This document shows positions 15,591-25,288 of a stretch of DNA of 64,000 bases, piece after piece (position 1 is the first letter of the stretch; each line of letters starts with the position of its first letter). The translations under genes and the position numbers were made by a program. The notes below the pieces were generated by a model. That model saw only the letters and a program-made list of their open reading frames with translations. It searched no databases and was not told the origin of the DNA. The DNA comes from UBA7446 sp024639165 (GTDB lineage Bacteria > Bacteroidota > Bacteroidia > Flavobacteriales > Flavobacteriaceae), in the NCBI GenBank assembly GCA_024639165.1, contig JAHEIX010000019.1, forward strand, positions 124,001 through 188,000. The letters run 5' to 3'.

Positions 15591-17615
15591 ATGGCTAAAA
15601 AAGAAAAAACACCACCTAAAAAACCAGCCATAAGTTCTTATTGGCTATATGCGAGTATCATACTTTTCTTTATTGGCATGTCACTCTTTGGCGGTAATGA
15701 CAGCATGTCTAGCGATCAAAAGATTAACATCTCCACTTTTGAAAACTACCTTAACGATGGTGAAGTAAGCAAGGTTGTCGTGGTCAATAAAAAAACCGCA
15801 CAAGTCACCTTAACGGAAACGGCACTTTCTGAAACCAAACATAGCAAGGCCAATAAGACAGACCTGTTGGGACGCAAAAATAGCAATGGCCCACATTATC
15901 AATTTGAAGTTGGGAACCTTGAACTTTTTCAAAAGAAATTAGAAGCTGCAGAAGAAAAGGGCGTTTCTTTTAGCTATGAGTTTGAAACAGTAGAAAGTCG
16001 TTGGTTAGATGTATTACTTGGCTTTTTACCACTTATTTTGATCATTGGCGTATGGTTGTTTATCATGCGACGTATGTCAGGAGGCGGTGCAGGAGGTGGT
16101 GGCGCCCAGATATTTAATATTGGGAAATCGAAAGCCAAGCTGTTTGATGAAAAAACCGATGTTAAAATAACATTCAAAGATGTTGCAGGACTAGAAGGAG
16201 CCAAAGAAGAAGTACAAGAAATTGTTGACTTTCTAAAAAACCCAAGCAAATACACGGTGTTGGGTGGTAAAATTCCCAAAGGCGCTTTATTAGTAGGCCC
16301 TCCTGGAACTGGAAAAACCTTATTGGCTAAAGCCGTAGCCGGCGAAGCCAAAGTGCCTTTCTTCTCCTTGTCTGGATCAGACTTTGTGGAAATGTTTGTG
16401 GGTGTAGGTGCATCGCGTGTGCGTGACTTGTTCAAGCAAGCAAAAGACAAATCACCTGCTATTATATTTATTGATGAAATTGATGCCATTGGGCGTGCAA
16501 GAGGTAAAAACAATATTACAGGCTCGAACGACGAGCGTGAAAATACGCTGAACCAGTTACTTACTGAAATGGATGGCTTTGGTACTAATACCAATGTGAT
16601 AGTTATTGCAGCTACCAACCGTGCAGACGTACTGGACAAGGCGCTAATGCGAGCAGGGCGTTTTGATCGCCAAATCTATGTTGATCTTCCTGACTTGAGG
16701 GAGCGTAAAGAAATTTTTAAAGTACACCTCAAGCCATTAAAGTCGGATACCAAGCTTGATGTTGACTTTTTGGCCAAACAAACACCTGGATTTTCAGGAG
16801 CTGATATTGCAAACGTCTGCAACGAGTCGGCATTGATTGCAGCCAGAAAAAACAAGAAAAAAGTAGGTCGTCAAGATTTCTTAGATGCCGTAGACCGAAT
16901 TGTTGGTGGACTTGAAAAGAAAAGTAAAATCATTACCCCTGAAGAAAAGAAAACCATTGCTTTTCACGAAGCAGGTCATGCTACGGTAAGCTGGATGCTA
17001 GAGCATGCTGCGCCACTTGTTAAGGTAACCATTGTTCCTAGAGGTCAATCGCTAGGAGCAGCCTGGTATCTGCCTGAAGAAAGACAAATTGTTCGCACCG
17101 AACAAATGTTAGATGAGATGTGTGCTACACTTGCTGGTAGAGCTGCCGAGAGCATTATTTTTAATAAAATTTCTACGGGTGCACTAAGCGACTTGGTAAA
17201 AGTAACCCAACAAGCAAGAGCCATGGTAACCATTTATGGCCTAAATGACAAAGTTGGAAACATTACGTATTATCAAACCAACGAAAGCGAGTATGGCTTT
17301 ACAAAGCCTTATTCGGAAGAAACAGCTAAGACCATTGACGCTGAGATTTCGGCTATCGTTGAAAAAGAGTACAAACGCTCCATACAAATGCTTAAAAAAC
17401 ACAAAGACAAGCTCACAGAACTTGCAGAGCATTTACTTGAAAAAGAAGTTATTTTTAAGGACGACCTAGAACGCATTTTTGGGAAGCGACCATTCGAAAA
17501 ACCAGAAGTTGAAGCGCCAAAACCCAAAGCAAAAGCCAAGACCAAGGCAACTCCAATAAAGAAAGTAAAAACGATCAAGGAAAAAGATTCTACGGGGACA
17601 AATGATGCCAAGTAA
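15591..17615 (+). CDS. ftsH: ATP-dependent zinc metalloprotease FtsH
   Basis: Membrane AAA+ protease of 674 residues that degrades unstable and misassembled membrane proteins. TM1 is at residues 16-34 and TM2 at about 141-160, with a periplasmic loop between. Walker A GPPGTGKT is at 237-244, Walker B IIFIDEID at 292-299, the second region of homology contains MRAGRFDRQ, and the zinc site HEAGH is at 460-464. The C-terminal 50 residues are a Lys/Ala/Pro-rich tail, probably unstructured. Follows rsfS; a LUD gene comes after 37 bases. Confidence 0.97.
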   Translation: MAKKEKTPPKKPAISSYWLYASIILFFIGMSLFGGNDSMSSDQKINISTFENYLNDGEVSKVVVVNKKTAQVTLTETALSETKHSKANKTDLLGRKNSNGPHYQFEVGNLELFQKKLEAAEEKGVSFSYEFETVESRWLDVLLGFLPLILIIGVWLFIMRRMSGGGAGGGGAQIFNIGKSKAKLFDEKTDVKITFKDVAGLEGAKEEVQEIVDFLKNPSKYTVLGGKIPKGALLVGPPGTGKTLLAKAVAGEAKVPFFSLSGSDFVEMFVGVGASRVRDLFKQAKDKSPAIIFIDEIDAIGRARGKNNITGSNDERENTLNQLLTEMDGFGTNTNVIVIAATNRADVLDKALMRAGRFDRQIYVDLPDLRERKEIFKVHLKPLKSDTKLDVDFLAKQTPGFSGADIANVCNESALIAARKNKKKVGRQDFLDAVDRIVGGLEKKSKIITPEEKKTIAFHEAGHATVSWMLEHAAPLVKVTIVPRGQSLGAAWYLPEERQIVRTEQMLDEMCATLAGRAAESIIFNKISTGALSDLVKVTQQARAMVTIYGLNDKVGNITYYQTNESEYGFTKPYSEETAKTIDAEISAIVEKEYKRSIQMLKKHKDKLTELAEHLLEKEVIFKDDLERIFGKRPFEKPEVEAPKPKAKAKTKATPIKKVKTIKEKDSTGTNDAK

Positions 17616-17627
17616 TTTGCGATTTGT

Positions 17628-17635
17628 TACCTTTG
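17628..17635 (+). promoter_or_regulatory. Possible -7 element ahead of the LUD gene
   Basis: TACCTTTG matches TAnnTTTG 17 bases before the GTG at 17653. No good -33 element was found. Confidence 0.3.
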
Positions 17636-17652
17636 CGTAACAACCCTGATGT

Positions 17653-18267
17653 GTGAGTAAATTCTGGTCAAATATTTTCGGAAAAAAAACGACTCCCAAG
17701 GAAGAGATCGTTGAGGAGGAGCGTGGCCCACATATGCCACCCAAGGAACTTCCAATTGAGCAAACCTTTGCCCAAAAATTTACAGCTTGTGGCGGAAAAT
17801 TTGTTTATTGTGAATCCTTGCAAGATGCAAAAGATGCCTTTCTATCTATTGTAAGAGAATACCCCTCTGAAATACGAGAGTTGTTTTGTCTAGATCCTGT
17901 CCTAGCCAAAAAATTAGAGGTTGGTATTACCCTAACCAGAACCAATCTCAATGCCAAAATCATGCTGTGTAGCTGTGAGGCTATCGTTGCTTATGACGGA
18001 AGTATTGTGGTGTGCGAGCGTCAATTGGGCTCTAATAAATTGGCAGACTTGCCAGAAACATTGGTGGTAATAGCTGGCACCCGACAGTTTTCAAAAACCG
18101 TTTCAGAAGGATTAAAAAGCATCAAAAACCGCTATGCTGACAATATCCCCCTTAACATTACTTCCATAAAACAGTTTAAAACAGACGTAATGAGCGATGA
18201 AAACTACATGAACTATGGCAGCAGTGTCAAAGAAGTGTACTTGCTTTTACTTGAAGATTTTTCATGA
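17653..18267 (+). CDS. LUD-domain (LutC/YkgG-like) protein
   Basis: 204 residues resembling the LUD superfamily that includes LutC and LutB of lactate utilisation: an N-terminal helical region, then KFVYCESLQDA, SCEAIVAYDGSIVV and PETLVVIAGTRQ before the C-terminal segment. The start is a GTG at 17653 (VSKFWSNIFGKK). No lactate genes are nearby; it sits in a run with ftsH, cdsA and psd and shares a four-base ATGA overlap with cdsA, so its role may relate to membranes or the envelope. Specific function unknown. Confidence 0.8.
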   Translation: MSKFWSNIFGKKTTPKEEIVEEERGPHMPPKELPIEQTFAQKFTACGGKFVYCESLQDAKDAFLSIVREYPSEIRELFCLDPVLAKKLEVGITLTRTNLNAKIMLCSCEAIVAYDGSIVVCERQLGSNKLADLPETLVVIAGTRQFSKTVSEGLKSIKNRYADNIPLNITSIKQFKTDVMSDENYMNYGSSVKEVYLLLLEDFS

Positions 18268-19037
18268 ATTTTTTAATTCGGTCCTTAACTTCATTCCTCT
18301 ATGTTGGATTGCTCCTAGGCAGCCTTTACATCGATGCCACTTTGTTTTCTGTAGTTCTTTTCATGATGGCAGTTATAGCACAATGGGAGCTTCAAAGGAT
18401 TACCAATAAAAAAATCATTTTAAGCTATCTTTTCTTTCCTGCAGGGTATATGATAGCTCAATTCACTCCGGAAAGCTTTCCTTACCTAATGGGTTTAGGA
18501 GTTCTTGGGAGTGTGATTATGTTAAGCTTTTTTAGCAGTTCAAATACGTCGAGCTACAGCCTTACAGTTGTATATTTTTTAAGCTTGTTTCAAATAAGCA
18601 TCCCCCTGATTTTACTGGCCTTGTTAGGAGAATCAAACCCACTCTATGTTTTGTATTTTTTTGGTATTATTTGGCTAAGCGATACTGGCGCATATGTAAT
18701 TGGCTCATTGTTTGGAAAGCGAAAACTAGCGCCAACTATTTCTCCCAATAAAACAATTGAAGGGAGCCTTGGCGGAATAGTGGTTGCTACCCTAGCCCTG
18801 CTTTATGCTGCTGACATAGACAATGTCCAATACAGTTGGATTTTGATTCTTATGGTGACGGCCATATTAGGCGCATTGGGCGATTTGGTACAATCCAAAA
18901 TAAAACGCGTTTGTGGCGTTAAGGATAGCGGAAGTATTTTGCCGGGGCACGGCGGAATTTACGATCGTATCGACAGTTCCATATTGGCAGCGCCCATTTA
19001 TATATTACTACTGAATTTATTCGCATATGTTTCATAA
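18264..19037 (+). CDS. cdsA: Phosphatidate cytidylyltransferase
   Basis: Integral membrane enzyme making CDP-diacylglycerol from CTP and phosphatidic acid. About seven transmembrane helices in 257 residues and the C-terminal CDS signature: SKIKRVCGVKDSG, then LPGHGGIYDRIDS. LSDTGAYVIGSLFGKRK lies in the middle. Overlaps the LUD gene by four bases and psd by eleven, giving a phospholipid synthesis pair. Confidence 0.95.
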   Translation: MNFLIRSLTSFLYVGLLLGSLYIDATLFSVVLFMMAVIAQWELQRITNKKIILSYLFFPAGYMIAQFTPESFPYLMGLGVLGSVIMLSFFSSSNTSSYSLTVVYFLSLFQISIPLILLALLGESNPLYVLYFFGIIWLSDTGAYVIGSLFGKRKLAPTISPNKTIEGSLGGIVVATLALLYAADIDNVQYSWILILMVTAILGALGDLVQSKIKRVCGVKDSGSILPGHGGIYDRIDSSILAAPIYILLLNLFAYVS

Positions 19038-19680
19038 AGAAGGTTTTACCATTATCATTGTAAGTTTTGTGCTCATTGCTGTGACTGCAATGTTGACAGA
19101 GCAGTTTATTGGCCTTAAGTGGTTACGTATTACACTCCAAATTGCACTACTTGTTTTGCTGGTTTTGATACTTCAATTTTTCAGAAACCCCGACCGACCC
19201 CCTCTGGCACTTGAAGACGCTGTAGTATCCCCTGTTGACGGGAAGGTGGTTATTGTAAAAGAAGTTGAAGAACCCGAATATTTTAAAGACAGAAGACTGC
19301 AAGTATCCATTTTTATGTCTCCCTTAAATGTGCATGTAACCCGCTATCCTGTTTCAGGCGAAGTTGTGTTTAGCAAATACCATCCGGGGAAGTATCTCGT
19401 TGCATGGCACCCAAAATCATCGACATTAAATGAAAGAACCACTATCGTGGTAGACAATCCAACCTATGGAGAGGTGCTATACCGCCAAATTGCAGGTGCA
19501 GTAGCTAGACGAATTGTGAACTATGCCAAAGAAGGTCAAACGGTCACGCAAGGAACAGATGCTGGTTTTATCAAATTTGGGTCGAGAGTAGATGTATTCT
19601 TGCCCGTAGAAACTTCGGTGCTTGTTAAAGAAGGGCAAGTTGTAAAAGGAGGTGTGACGCTTATTACTTCGAAAAACTAA
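19027..19680 (+). CDS. psd: Phosphatidylserine decarboxylase (short, PSD-A type)
   Basis: Pyruvoyl-dependent enzyme forming phosphatidylethanolamine. 217 residues with two N-terminal hydrophobic helices (about 8-26 and 34-52), FFRNPDR, SPVDGKV, FMSPLNVHVTRYP and the self-cleavage site FGS at residues 184-186 (Gly185-Ser186), where Ser becomes the pyruvoyl group. This is the short, archaeal-like form common in Bacteroidota. Overlaps cdsA by eleven bases and the convergent valS by four. Confidence 0.95.
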   Translation: MFHKEGFTIIIVSFVLIAVTAMLTEQFIGLKWLRITLQIALLVLLVLILQFFRNPDRPPLALEDAVVSPVDGKVVIVKEVEEPEYFKDRRLQVSIFMSPLNVHVTRYPVSGEVVFSKYHPGKYLVAWHPKSSTLNERTTIVVDNPTYGEVLYRQIAGAVARRIVNYAKEGQTVTQGTDAGFIKFGSRVDVFLPVETSVLVKEGQVVKGGVTLITSKN

Positions 19681-22295
19681 AGCGCCGAAAGTCTGGCTTT
19701 AAGTGCTGTTATTTTTGTTTGCGCATCTGCTGCCTTTTTTCGCTCTATTGCCACAACTTGTTCTGGTGCATTTGAAACAAAACGTTCGTTAGACAGCTTT
19801 TTTTCTACTGAACTTAAGAACCCTTCTTGATAAGCCAGTTCTTCTTCCATCTTTTTTCGTTCTTCTTCAATATTAGATGCACCTACAGGCACAAAATATT
19901 CACGCGCGTTTACCCTAAATGAAATTGCTTGATCAGGTGCTTGTTCCTCCTTAGTCCATGATTGGATATTTACCAACTTCTCAACAATAGGTCTGAGTGA
20001 AATATTGTCTTGGCTGGTCTCAACCAAGTCCAAAGGCTCTTTAAAAGAAATATTCTGCTCTTTACGAACGGTTCGCAATTGTGCTACTAAGGTCGCAGTG
20101 TGCTCAAATTGGTTCAAAATATCCGTATCAATATCTTTTTGTTTTGGCCAATCAGAAACAATTAAGGCTTCCGCTTTAGTACGGCTTTTAAGGGCGTGCC
20201 AGAGTTCTTCTGAAAGAAAGGGCATAAAGGGGTGCAACAGGCGTAAATTATCTTCAAAAAGCACGCATACTTTTGCATAGGTCTCACGATCTATTCCCGT
20301 ATTGTAAGCTGGCTTAACGATTTCCAAAAGCCAAGAGCAGAAGTCGTCCCATATGAGCTTGTATGTTGACATCAAGGCATCAGAAATGCGATATTTACTA
20401 AAGTGGTCGTCGATAGTTGCCAATGTTTGTTGGAATTTGGCTGAATACCAATCAATACCCGCAGTTGCCGTAGCACAGGTTTTCAAGTTTTCATCTACCT
20501 CCCAGCTTTGAATCAAACGGAAAGCATTCCAAATTTTATTAGCAAAGTTTTTTCCTTGTTGACATAAATTTTCGTCAAATAACAAGTCGTTCCCTGCTGC
20601 TGCGCTCAATAGCAGTCCTACACGAACACCATCTGCGCCGTAGGTTTCCATAAGCTTAATGGCATCGGGAGAATTGCCAAGTTGCTTGGACATTTTTCTT
20701 CCTTGCCCATCACGAACAAGCCCAGTGAGATAAACATGGGAAAATGGTTTTTCGTTACGCAAAGCATAGCCAGACATAATCATTCTTGCTACCCAAAAGA
20801 AAAGGATATCGGGACCTGTAACAAGTTCCTGTGTGGGATAGTAATAGGAAACTTCTTTGTTATCCGGTTCCAAAACACCATTAAAAACCGATATGGGCCA
20901 TAGCCATGAAGAAAACCAAGTATCAAGAACATCCGGGTCTTGGCGCAAGTCGTCAAGCGTCAGAGCCATATTACCACTTTCGGCCTTTGCTTTTTCAAGG
21001 GCAGCCGATTTACTTTCTGCTACTACAACATCTGTGCTATTAGAACCGTAGTAATAGGCCGGTATTTGGTGGCCCCACCAAAGTTGTCTTGAAATATTCC
21101 AATCACGGATATTTTGCATCCAGTGCCGGTAGGTATTGATAAACTTTTTAGGTACCAGTTGTACGTCGCCGTCCTCAACTGCATCAATGGCTGGTTTGGC
21201 CAAGTCTGCCATTTTCAAGAACCACTGATCTGACAAACGAGGCTCTATAACTGCCTTTGTCCGTTCTGAGGTGCCTACCTTGTGCATATGAGGCGTTACT
21301 TTCACAAGTGCACCTGCTGCCTCTAACTCTTTTACCACGGCTTTGCGTACCTCAAATCTGTCTTTTCCTTCATAATGCAAGCCCTGATGGTTGAGAGTAG
21401 CATCAGCATTGAAAATGTCAACAATATCCAATTTGTGTTTTTCCCCTAAGGCCTTGTCATTTTCGTCATGTGCAGGAGTAACCTTCAAACAGCCAGTTCC
21501 CAAATCCAAACTTACATAAGTATCTTTGATGATGGGCACTACCCTATTGACAATAGGGACTATGGCTTTTTTGCCGTGCAATGCAAGATAGCGCTCGTCT
21601 TCTGGGTGAATAGCAACCGCCGTATCTCCAAAAAGTGTTTCAGGTCTTGTAGTGGCCACAACGACTTTTTCGTCGCTGCCTTCAATGGCATAAGCAATAT
21701 GGTATAAGTTTCCTTGTCGTTCTTCATAAACAACCTCCTCGTCTGAAAGTGTGGTTTGTGCCTCAGGATCCCAATGCACCATACGAAAACCACGATAAAT
21801 CATGCCTTTGTTATACAGATCAACAAATACCTTTATCACCGATGCAGACATTTCCGGGTCTAGGGTAAATTTGGTTCGGTCCCAATCACACGTACAACCT
21901 AATTTTTTTAACTGTTCGAGGATAATACCTCCGTGTTCGTGTGTCCATTCCCAAGCGTGCTCTAAAAAAGCTTCACGCCCAATTTCATTCTTATCTATGC
22001 CTTGACTTTTCAACTTGTTTACCACCTTTGCTTCTGTCGCAATAGAGGCGTGATCAGTACCTGGCACCCAGCAAGCGTTGTAGCCCCGCATACGCGCACG
22101 TCGAATCAACACATCTTGAAGTGTATTGTTCATCAAATGCCCCATGTGCAGTACACCTGTTACATTTGGGGGTGGGATCACTATGGTGTAAGGTTTTCTG
22201 GAGTCTGGTGTAGAATGAAAATATTTATTCGCTGTCCAGTAGTCATACCACTTCTGCTCGACGACTTTTGGTGTGAATTTTGATGGTATGGACAT
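19677..22295 (-). CDS. valS: Valine--tRNA ligase
   Basis: Class I aminoacyl-tRNA synthetase of 872 residues. HIGH-type motif HMGH at residues 50-53 within PPPNVTGVLHMGH, the editing domain (ATTRPETLFGDTAVAI), the KMSKS-type GRKMSKQLGNS, the anticodon-binding domain and a C-terminal coiled-coil of about 65 residues (KKMEEELAYQEGFLSSVEKKL), as in bacterial ValRS. No T-box or attenuator is visible upstream. Confidence 0.97.
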   Translation of the reverse strand: MSIPSKFTPKVVEQKWYDYWTANKYFHSTPDSRKPYTIVIPPPNVTGVLHMGHLMNNTLQDVLIRRARMRGYNACWVPGTDHASIATEAKVVNKLKSQGIDKNEIGREAFLEHAWEWTHEHGGIILEQLKKLGCTCDWDRTKFTLDPEMSASVIKVFVDLYNKGMIYRGFRMVHWDPEAQTTLSDEEVVYEERQGNLYHIAYAIEGSDEKVVVATTRPETLFGDTAVAIHPEDERYLALHGKKAIVPIVNRVVPIIKDTYVSLDLGTGCLKVTPAHDENDKALGEKHKLDIVDIFNADATLNHQGLHYEGKDRFEVRKAVVKELEAAGALVKVTPHMHKVGTSERTKAVIEPRLSDQWFLKMADLAKPAIDAVEDGDVQLVPKKFINTYRHWMQNIRDWNISRQLWWGHQIPAYYYGSNSTDVVVAESKSAALEKAKAESGNMALTLDDLRQDPDVLDTWFSSWLWPISVFNGVLEPDNKEVSYYYPTQELVTGPDILFFWVARMIMSGYALRNEKPFSHVYLTGLVRDGQGRKMSKQLGNSPDAIKLMETYGADGVRVGLLLSAAAGNDLLFDENLCQQGKNFANKIWNAFRLIQSWEVDENLKTCATATAGIDWYSAKFQQTLATIDDHFSKYRISDALMSTYKLIWDDFCSWLLEIVKPAYNTGIDRETYAKVCVLFEDNLRLLHPFMPFLSEELWHALKSRTKAEALIVSDWPKQKDIDTDILNQFEHTATLVAQLRTVRKEQNISFKEPLDLVETSQDNISLRPIVEKLVNIQSWTKEEQAPDQAISFRVNAREYFVPVGASNIEEERKKMEEELAYQEGFLSSVEKKLSNERFVSNAPEQVVAIERKKAADAQTKITALKARLSAL

Positions 22296-22315
22296 GCGTT
22301 AGTGCTTATTATGCG

Positions 22316-22323
22316 CAAATGTA
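22316..22323 (-). promoter_or_regulatory. Predicted valS -7 element
   Basis: Minus-strand TACATTTG (TAnnTTTG), 20 bases upstream of the valS ATG at 22295. The -33 region is not a clear match. Confidence 0.4.
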
Positions 22324-22404
22324 GGCATCGAGTATTGAAATTGAAAGCCCTAATTTTGCACAATTGACACTTATGCTTACTTTAGTAAAACCAAATTTAT
22401 CGTC

Positions 22405-22791
22405 ATGAAGCGTATATTTTTATTTTTTTTCACTGTTGTACTAAGTTTAACAGCTGCTGGACAAGACATTGCAGTCATTACATTTGACTCTCTCACCATT
22501 GATTACGGTACCATTGTCAAAGGGGCAGATGGCATCCGTCAGTTTAAATTTACCAATACAGGAACTTCAGAACTAGAAATTACGCAAGTACGTTCTTCTT
22601 GTGGCTGTACCATCCCTAAAAAACCAGATGCGCCCATTGCACCTGGCGCATCGGATATTATTGAAGTAAAATATGACACCAAACGAGTTGGACCCATTCG
22701 AAAAACCATCACAGTTGCTTCCAATGCTTCCGTTCCTATGGTAGCCCTTAAGATCAAAGGGGAAGTCATAGAAGAAGCTCCCGAAGAATAA
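22405..22791 (+). CDS. Secreted DUF1573-domain protein
   Basis: 128 residues: signal peptide (1-19, ending AAGQ) and one DUF1573 Ig-like domain, with FDYGTIVKG, FKFTNTGTSELEI, SSCGCTIPK, PGASDIIEVKYDT and GPIRKTITVASNA. These short proteins are numerous in Bacteroidota; their exact role is unknown. A -7-like TAATTTTG at 22351-22358 lies 47 bases before the start. Divergent from valS. Confidence 0.88.
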   Translation: MKRIFLFFFTVVLSLTAAGQDIAVITFDSLTIDYGTIVKGADGIRQFKFTNTGTSELEITQVRSSCGCTIPKKPDAPIAPGASDIIEVKYDTKRVGPIRKTITVASNASVPMVALKIKGEVIEEAPEE

Positions 22792-22841
22792 TTCTCGTTT
22801 AAAACATTGATTTTTCGCATCTTTGCAGGCAAACTATTTTA

Positions 22842-24032
22842 ATGCCGATTATTTCAAAGAAAGGTGCAAACTTACCCACCTCACCCATTCGAAAGCTAGC
22901 CAAGCAAGCCAATTTGGCTAAGGAACGTGGTATCGAAGTATTTCACCTAAATATTGGGCAGCCTGATTTGGCTAGCCCCAAAAGTGCATTAAACGCCATT
23001 AGAAATTTCTCCGAGAACGTTGTCGCATACGGACCTTCTGAGGGAACTGTATCCTTTCGCAACAAGCTGGTTTCTTATTACCAACAGCACCAAATAGAAA
23101 TTGATGCGGAAGATATACTGGTAACCACAGGGGCTAGTGAGGCTATTATTATGGCACTAGACTGCATCACCAACGAAGGCGATGAGCTTATCATACCAGA
23201 GCCATTTTATGCCAACTATGAAACATTTGCTGCAGCCTGCGGTGTTAAGGTTGTGGGTATCCCATCATCGTTTGAGAGTCAGTTTTCACTACCCCATATT
23301 AAAACTATTGAAGCGGCAATAACTCCAAAAACAAGAGCGCTTTTTATATGCAATCCAAACAATCCGTCTGGCTATGTTTACAGTAAAGAAGAGCTTGAAT
23401 CGCTGGGGCAACTGGCTGTAACCCACGATTTATTCTTTATTGTTGATGAAGTATACCGAGAGTTTGTTTACGACGGCCACGAACATATCTCCGTAATGCA
23501 TCTCGAAAAGCTTTCGGAGCATGCCATACTCATAGACTCCATGTCTAAGCGCTACAGCATGTGCGGAGCTAGAATAGGCTGCCTTATCACAAAAAACAAA
23601 GAGGTAACACAAGCTGCGCTAAAGTTTGCCCAATCGAGATTATGCCCACCCACCATTGCACTTCACGCCTGTGAGGCTGCACTTGACGAATCGCAACAAT
23701 ATTTGGATGATGCCATCGAAGAATACCAAAAGCGAAGAAAAATCGCAATTGAGCATTTAACTAAAATTGAAGGGGTAACGGTATCCTTACCCAAAGGCGC
23801 ATTTTACTGTTTGGTCAAGCTTCCCGTTGTGGATAGTGATCATTTTGCCAAGTGGATGCTTGAGTCGTTCCAAGACAAGGGTGAAACGCTTATGGTAGCG
23901 CCCGCAAATGGATTTTTCTCTGGAGAAACAGCAGGAAAAGACATGATACGCATTGCCTTTGTGTTAAATTCAACAAAACTAATTCGTGCCATTAGCCTTT
24001 TAAAACTTGGATTAGACGCTTATCAAAAGTAA
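22842..24032 (+). CDS. Class I/II pyridoxal-phosphate aminotransferase
   Basis: 396-residue fold-type I aminotransferase of the aspartate aminotransferase I-gamma group. Visible: HLNIGQPDL, VTTGASEAI, ICNPNNPSGYVY, FIVDEVYREFVYDG and the PLP lysine in SMSKRYSMCGARIG. The substrate cannot be read from sequence; aspartate or aromatic amino acids are likely. Four bases separate it from murB. Confidence 0.9.
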   Translation: MPIISKKGANLPTSPIRKLAKQANLAKERGIEVFHLNIGQPDLASPKSALNAIRNFSENVVAYGPSEGTVSFRNKLVSYYQQHQIEIDAEDILVTTGASEAIIMALDCITNEGDELIIPEPFYANYETFAAACGVKVVGIPSSFESQFSLPHIKTIEAAITPKTRALFICNPNNPSGYVYSKEELESLGQLAVTHDLFFIVDEVYREFVYDGHEHISVMHLEKLSEHAILIDSMSKRYSMCGARIGCLITKNKEVTQAALKFAQSRLCPPTIALHACEAALDESQQYLDDAIEEYQKRRKIAIEHLTKIEGVTVSLPKGAFYCLVKLPVVDSDHFAKWMLESFQDKGETLMVAPANGFFSGETAGKDMIRIAFVLNSTKLIRAISLLKLGLDAYQK

Positions 24033-24036
24033 GCCC

Positions 24037-25053
24037 ATGAAAAAAAATAATACGGTTTCACTACAAGAATACAATACGTTTGGTGTTGCGGCATCAACCC
24101 CTCTTTTTGTTGAAATCAAATCAAGTTTGGCCTTACAAGAAAAGCTAAAAGACGAGGCCTTTAAAGATGCGCTTATTCTTGGTGGCGGAAGTAATATTTT
24201 ATTCTTAGCGGATCTTTCAAAGCCTGTTATTAAAATTTCGATCCCTGGAATTCGAATCATCAACGAAACCGAACAAATAGCCGTAGTTTCTGCTGGAGCA
24301 GGAGTAGTTTGGCACGATTTGGTCATGTGGTGTGTTGCCAATAACCTGGGAGGTATTGAGAATTTAAGCCTCATCCCTGGCTTGGTCGGTGCTGCACCCA
24401 TTCAAAACATAGGCGCCTATGGCGTTGAATTAAGCGATGTTTTCTACGATGCGGTGTGCATCAATCGCAAAACAGGAGAATCTAGAATTTTCAATGCCGA
24501 AGATTGTGATTTTGGCTACAGAGATTCTGCATTTAAAAATGATTTAAAAGACGCTTACGTAGTTACCGCAGTAAGGTTGGCTTTGACTAAAAAAAATCAC
24601 AGTCTAAAAACAGACTATGGAAATGTAACCGAAACGTTGGCACAAATGGGGGTAACTAAACCCAATATTGAAGATGTTGCCAAGGCAGTTGTCCAAATTC
24701 GAACGAGCAAGTTACCCGATCCAAAAAAATTAGGAAATGCGGGGAGTTTCTTTAAAAACCCCATTGTACCAAAAGGCGAATGCGCACGTCTACTTCTACA
24801 ATATCCCAATATGCCACACTACCACATAGATGGTGCTTTTGATAAAATCCCTGCGGGTTGGCTTATTGAACAGGCCGGTTTTAAAGGACTCAAAAAGGGT
24901 AAAGTAGGCATGCACGACAAACAAGCTTTGGTATTGGTCAATTATGGCACCTCATCTGGAAAATTGCTGTGGAAACACGCCAAATTAGTAATGGAAGGGG
25001 TTGAAAAAAAGTTTGGTATTTCGCTCGAACCAGAAGTCAATCTCATACATTAA
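24037..25053 (+). CDS. murB: UDP-N-acetylenolpyruvoylglucosamine reductase
   Basis: FAD enzyme that reduces enolpyruvyl-UDP-GlcNAc to UDP-MurNAc in peptidoglycan synthesis. 338 residues of the E. coli-like type I form: NTFGVAA, LGGGSNILF, GIENLSLIPGLVGAAPIQNIGAYG, NAGSFFKNP with the catalytic Ser, and the C-terminal LEPEVNLI with Glu. Normal length. Confidence 0.96.
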   Translation: MKKNNTVSLQEYNTFGVAASTPLFVEIKSSLALQEKLKDEAFKDALILGGGSNILFLADLSKPVIKISIPGIRIINETEQIAVVSAGAGVVWHDLVMWCVANNLGGIENLSLIPGLVGAAPIQNIGAYGVELSDVFYDAVCINRKTGESRIFNAEDCDFGYRDSAFKNDLKDAYVVTAVRLALTKKNHSLKTDYGNVTETLAQMGVTKPNIEDVAKAVVQIRTSKLPDPKKLGNAGSFFKNPIVPKGECARLLLQYPNMPHYHIDGAFDKIPAGWLIEQAGFKGLKKGKVGMHDKQALVLVNYGTSSGKLLWKHAKLVMEGVEKKFGISLEPEVNLIH

Positions 25054-25074
25054 TTTTTTAGCTACTTTTAAAAC

Positions 25075-25284
25075 ATGGAACTTTTCATAATTACCTTGAT
25101 TCTTCTGAGCCTTGCTTTTGCAGGAATTGCTATAAAAATTTGGGCTAAAAAGGGAGGCGAATTTGCTGGAACTTGCGCAAGCCAAAGTCCCTTTTTAAAT
25201 AAAGAAGGTGAACCCTGTAGCCTCTGTGGAAAGTTACCCAATCAGCAAACGGACTGCGAACTTCCCGACCCAAAAAACAATTAA
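25075..25284 (+). CDS. Small membrane-anchored Cys-rich protein, NqrM (DUF539)-like
   Basis: 69 residues: one N-terminal transmembrane helix (2-22) and a short Cys-rich tail with GTCASQS, GEPCSLCGK and a final DCELP. The TM-plus-GxC...CxxC plan resembles NqrM, which delivers iron to the Na+-translocating NADH:quinone reductase; similarity is partial and no nqr genes are present in the window. Flavobacterial relatives are usually annotated only as membrane or secreted protein. Between murB and a sigma factor gene. Confidence 0.6.
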   Translation: MELFIITLILLSLAFAGIAIKIWAKKGGEFAGTCASQSPFLNKEGEPCSLCGKLPNQQTDCELPDPKNN

Positions 25285-25288
25285 TTAG

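Noticed and set aside
22296..22404. Possible T-box or leader attenuator ahead of valS
   Set aside because: Only about 20 bases separate the predicted -7 element from the valS start; no specifier loop, T-box sequence or terminator hairpin is present.
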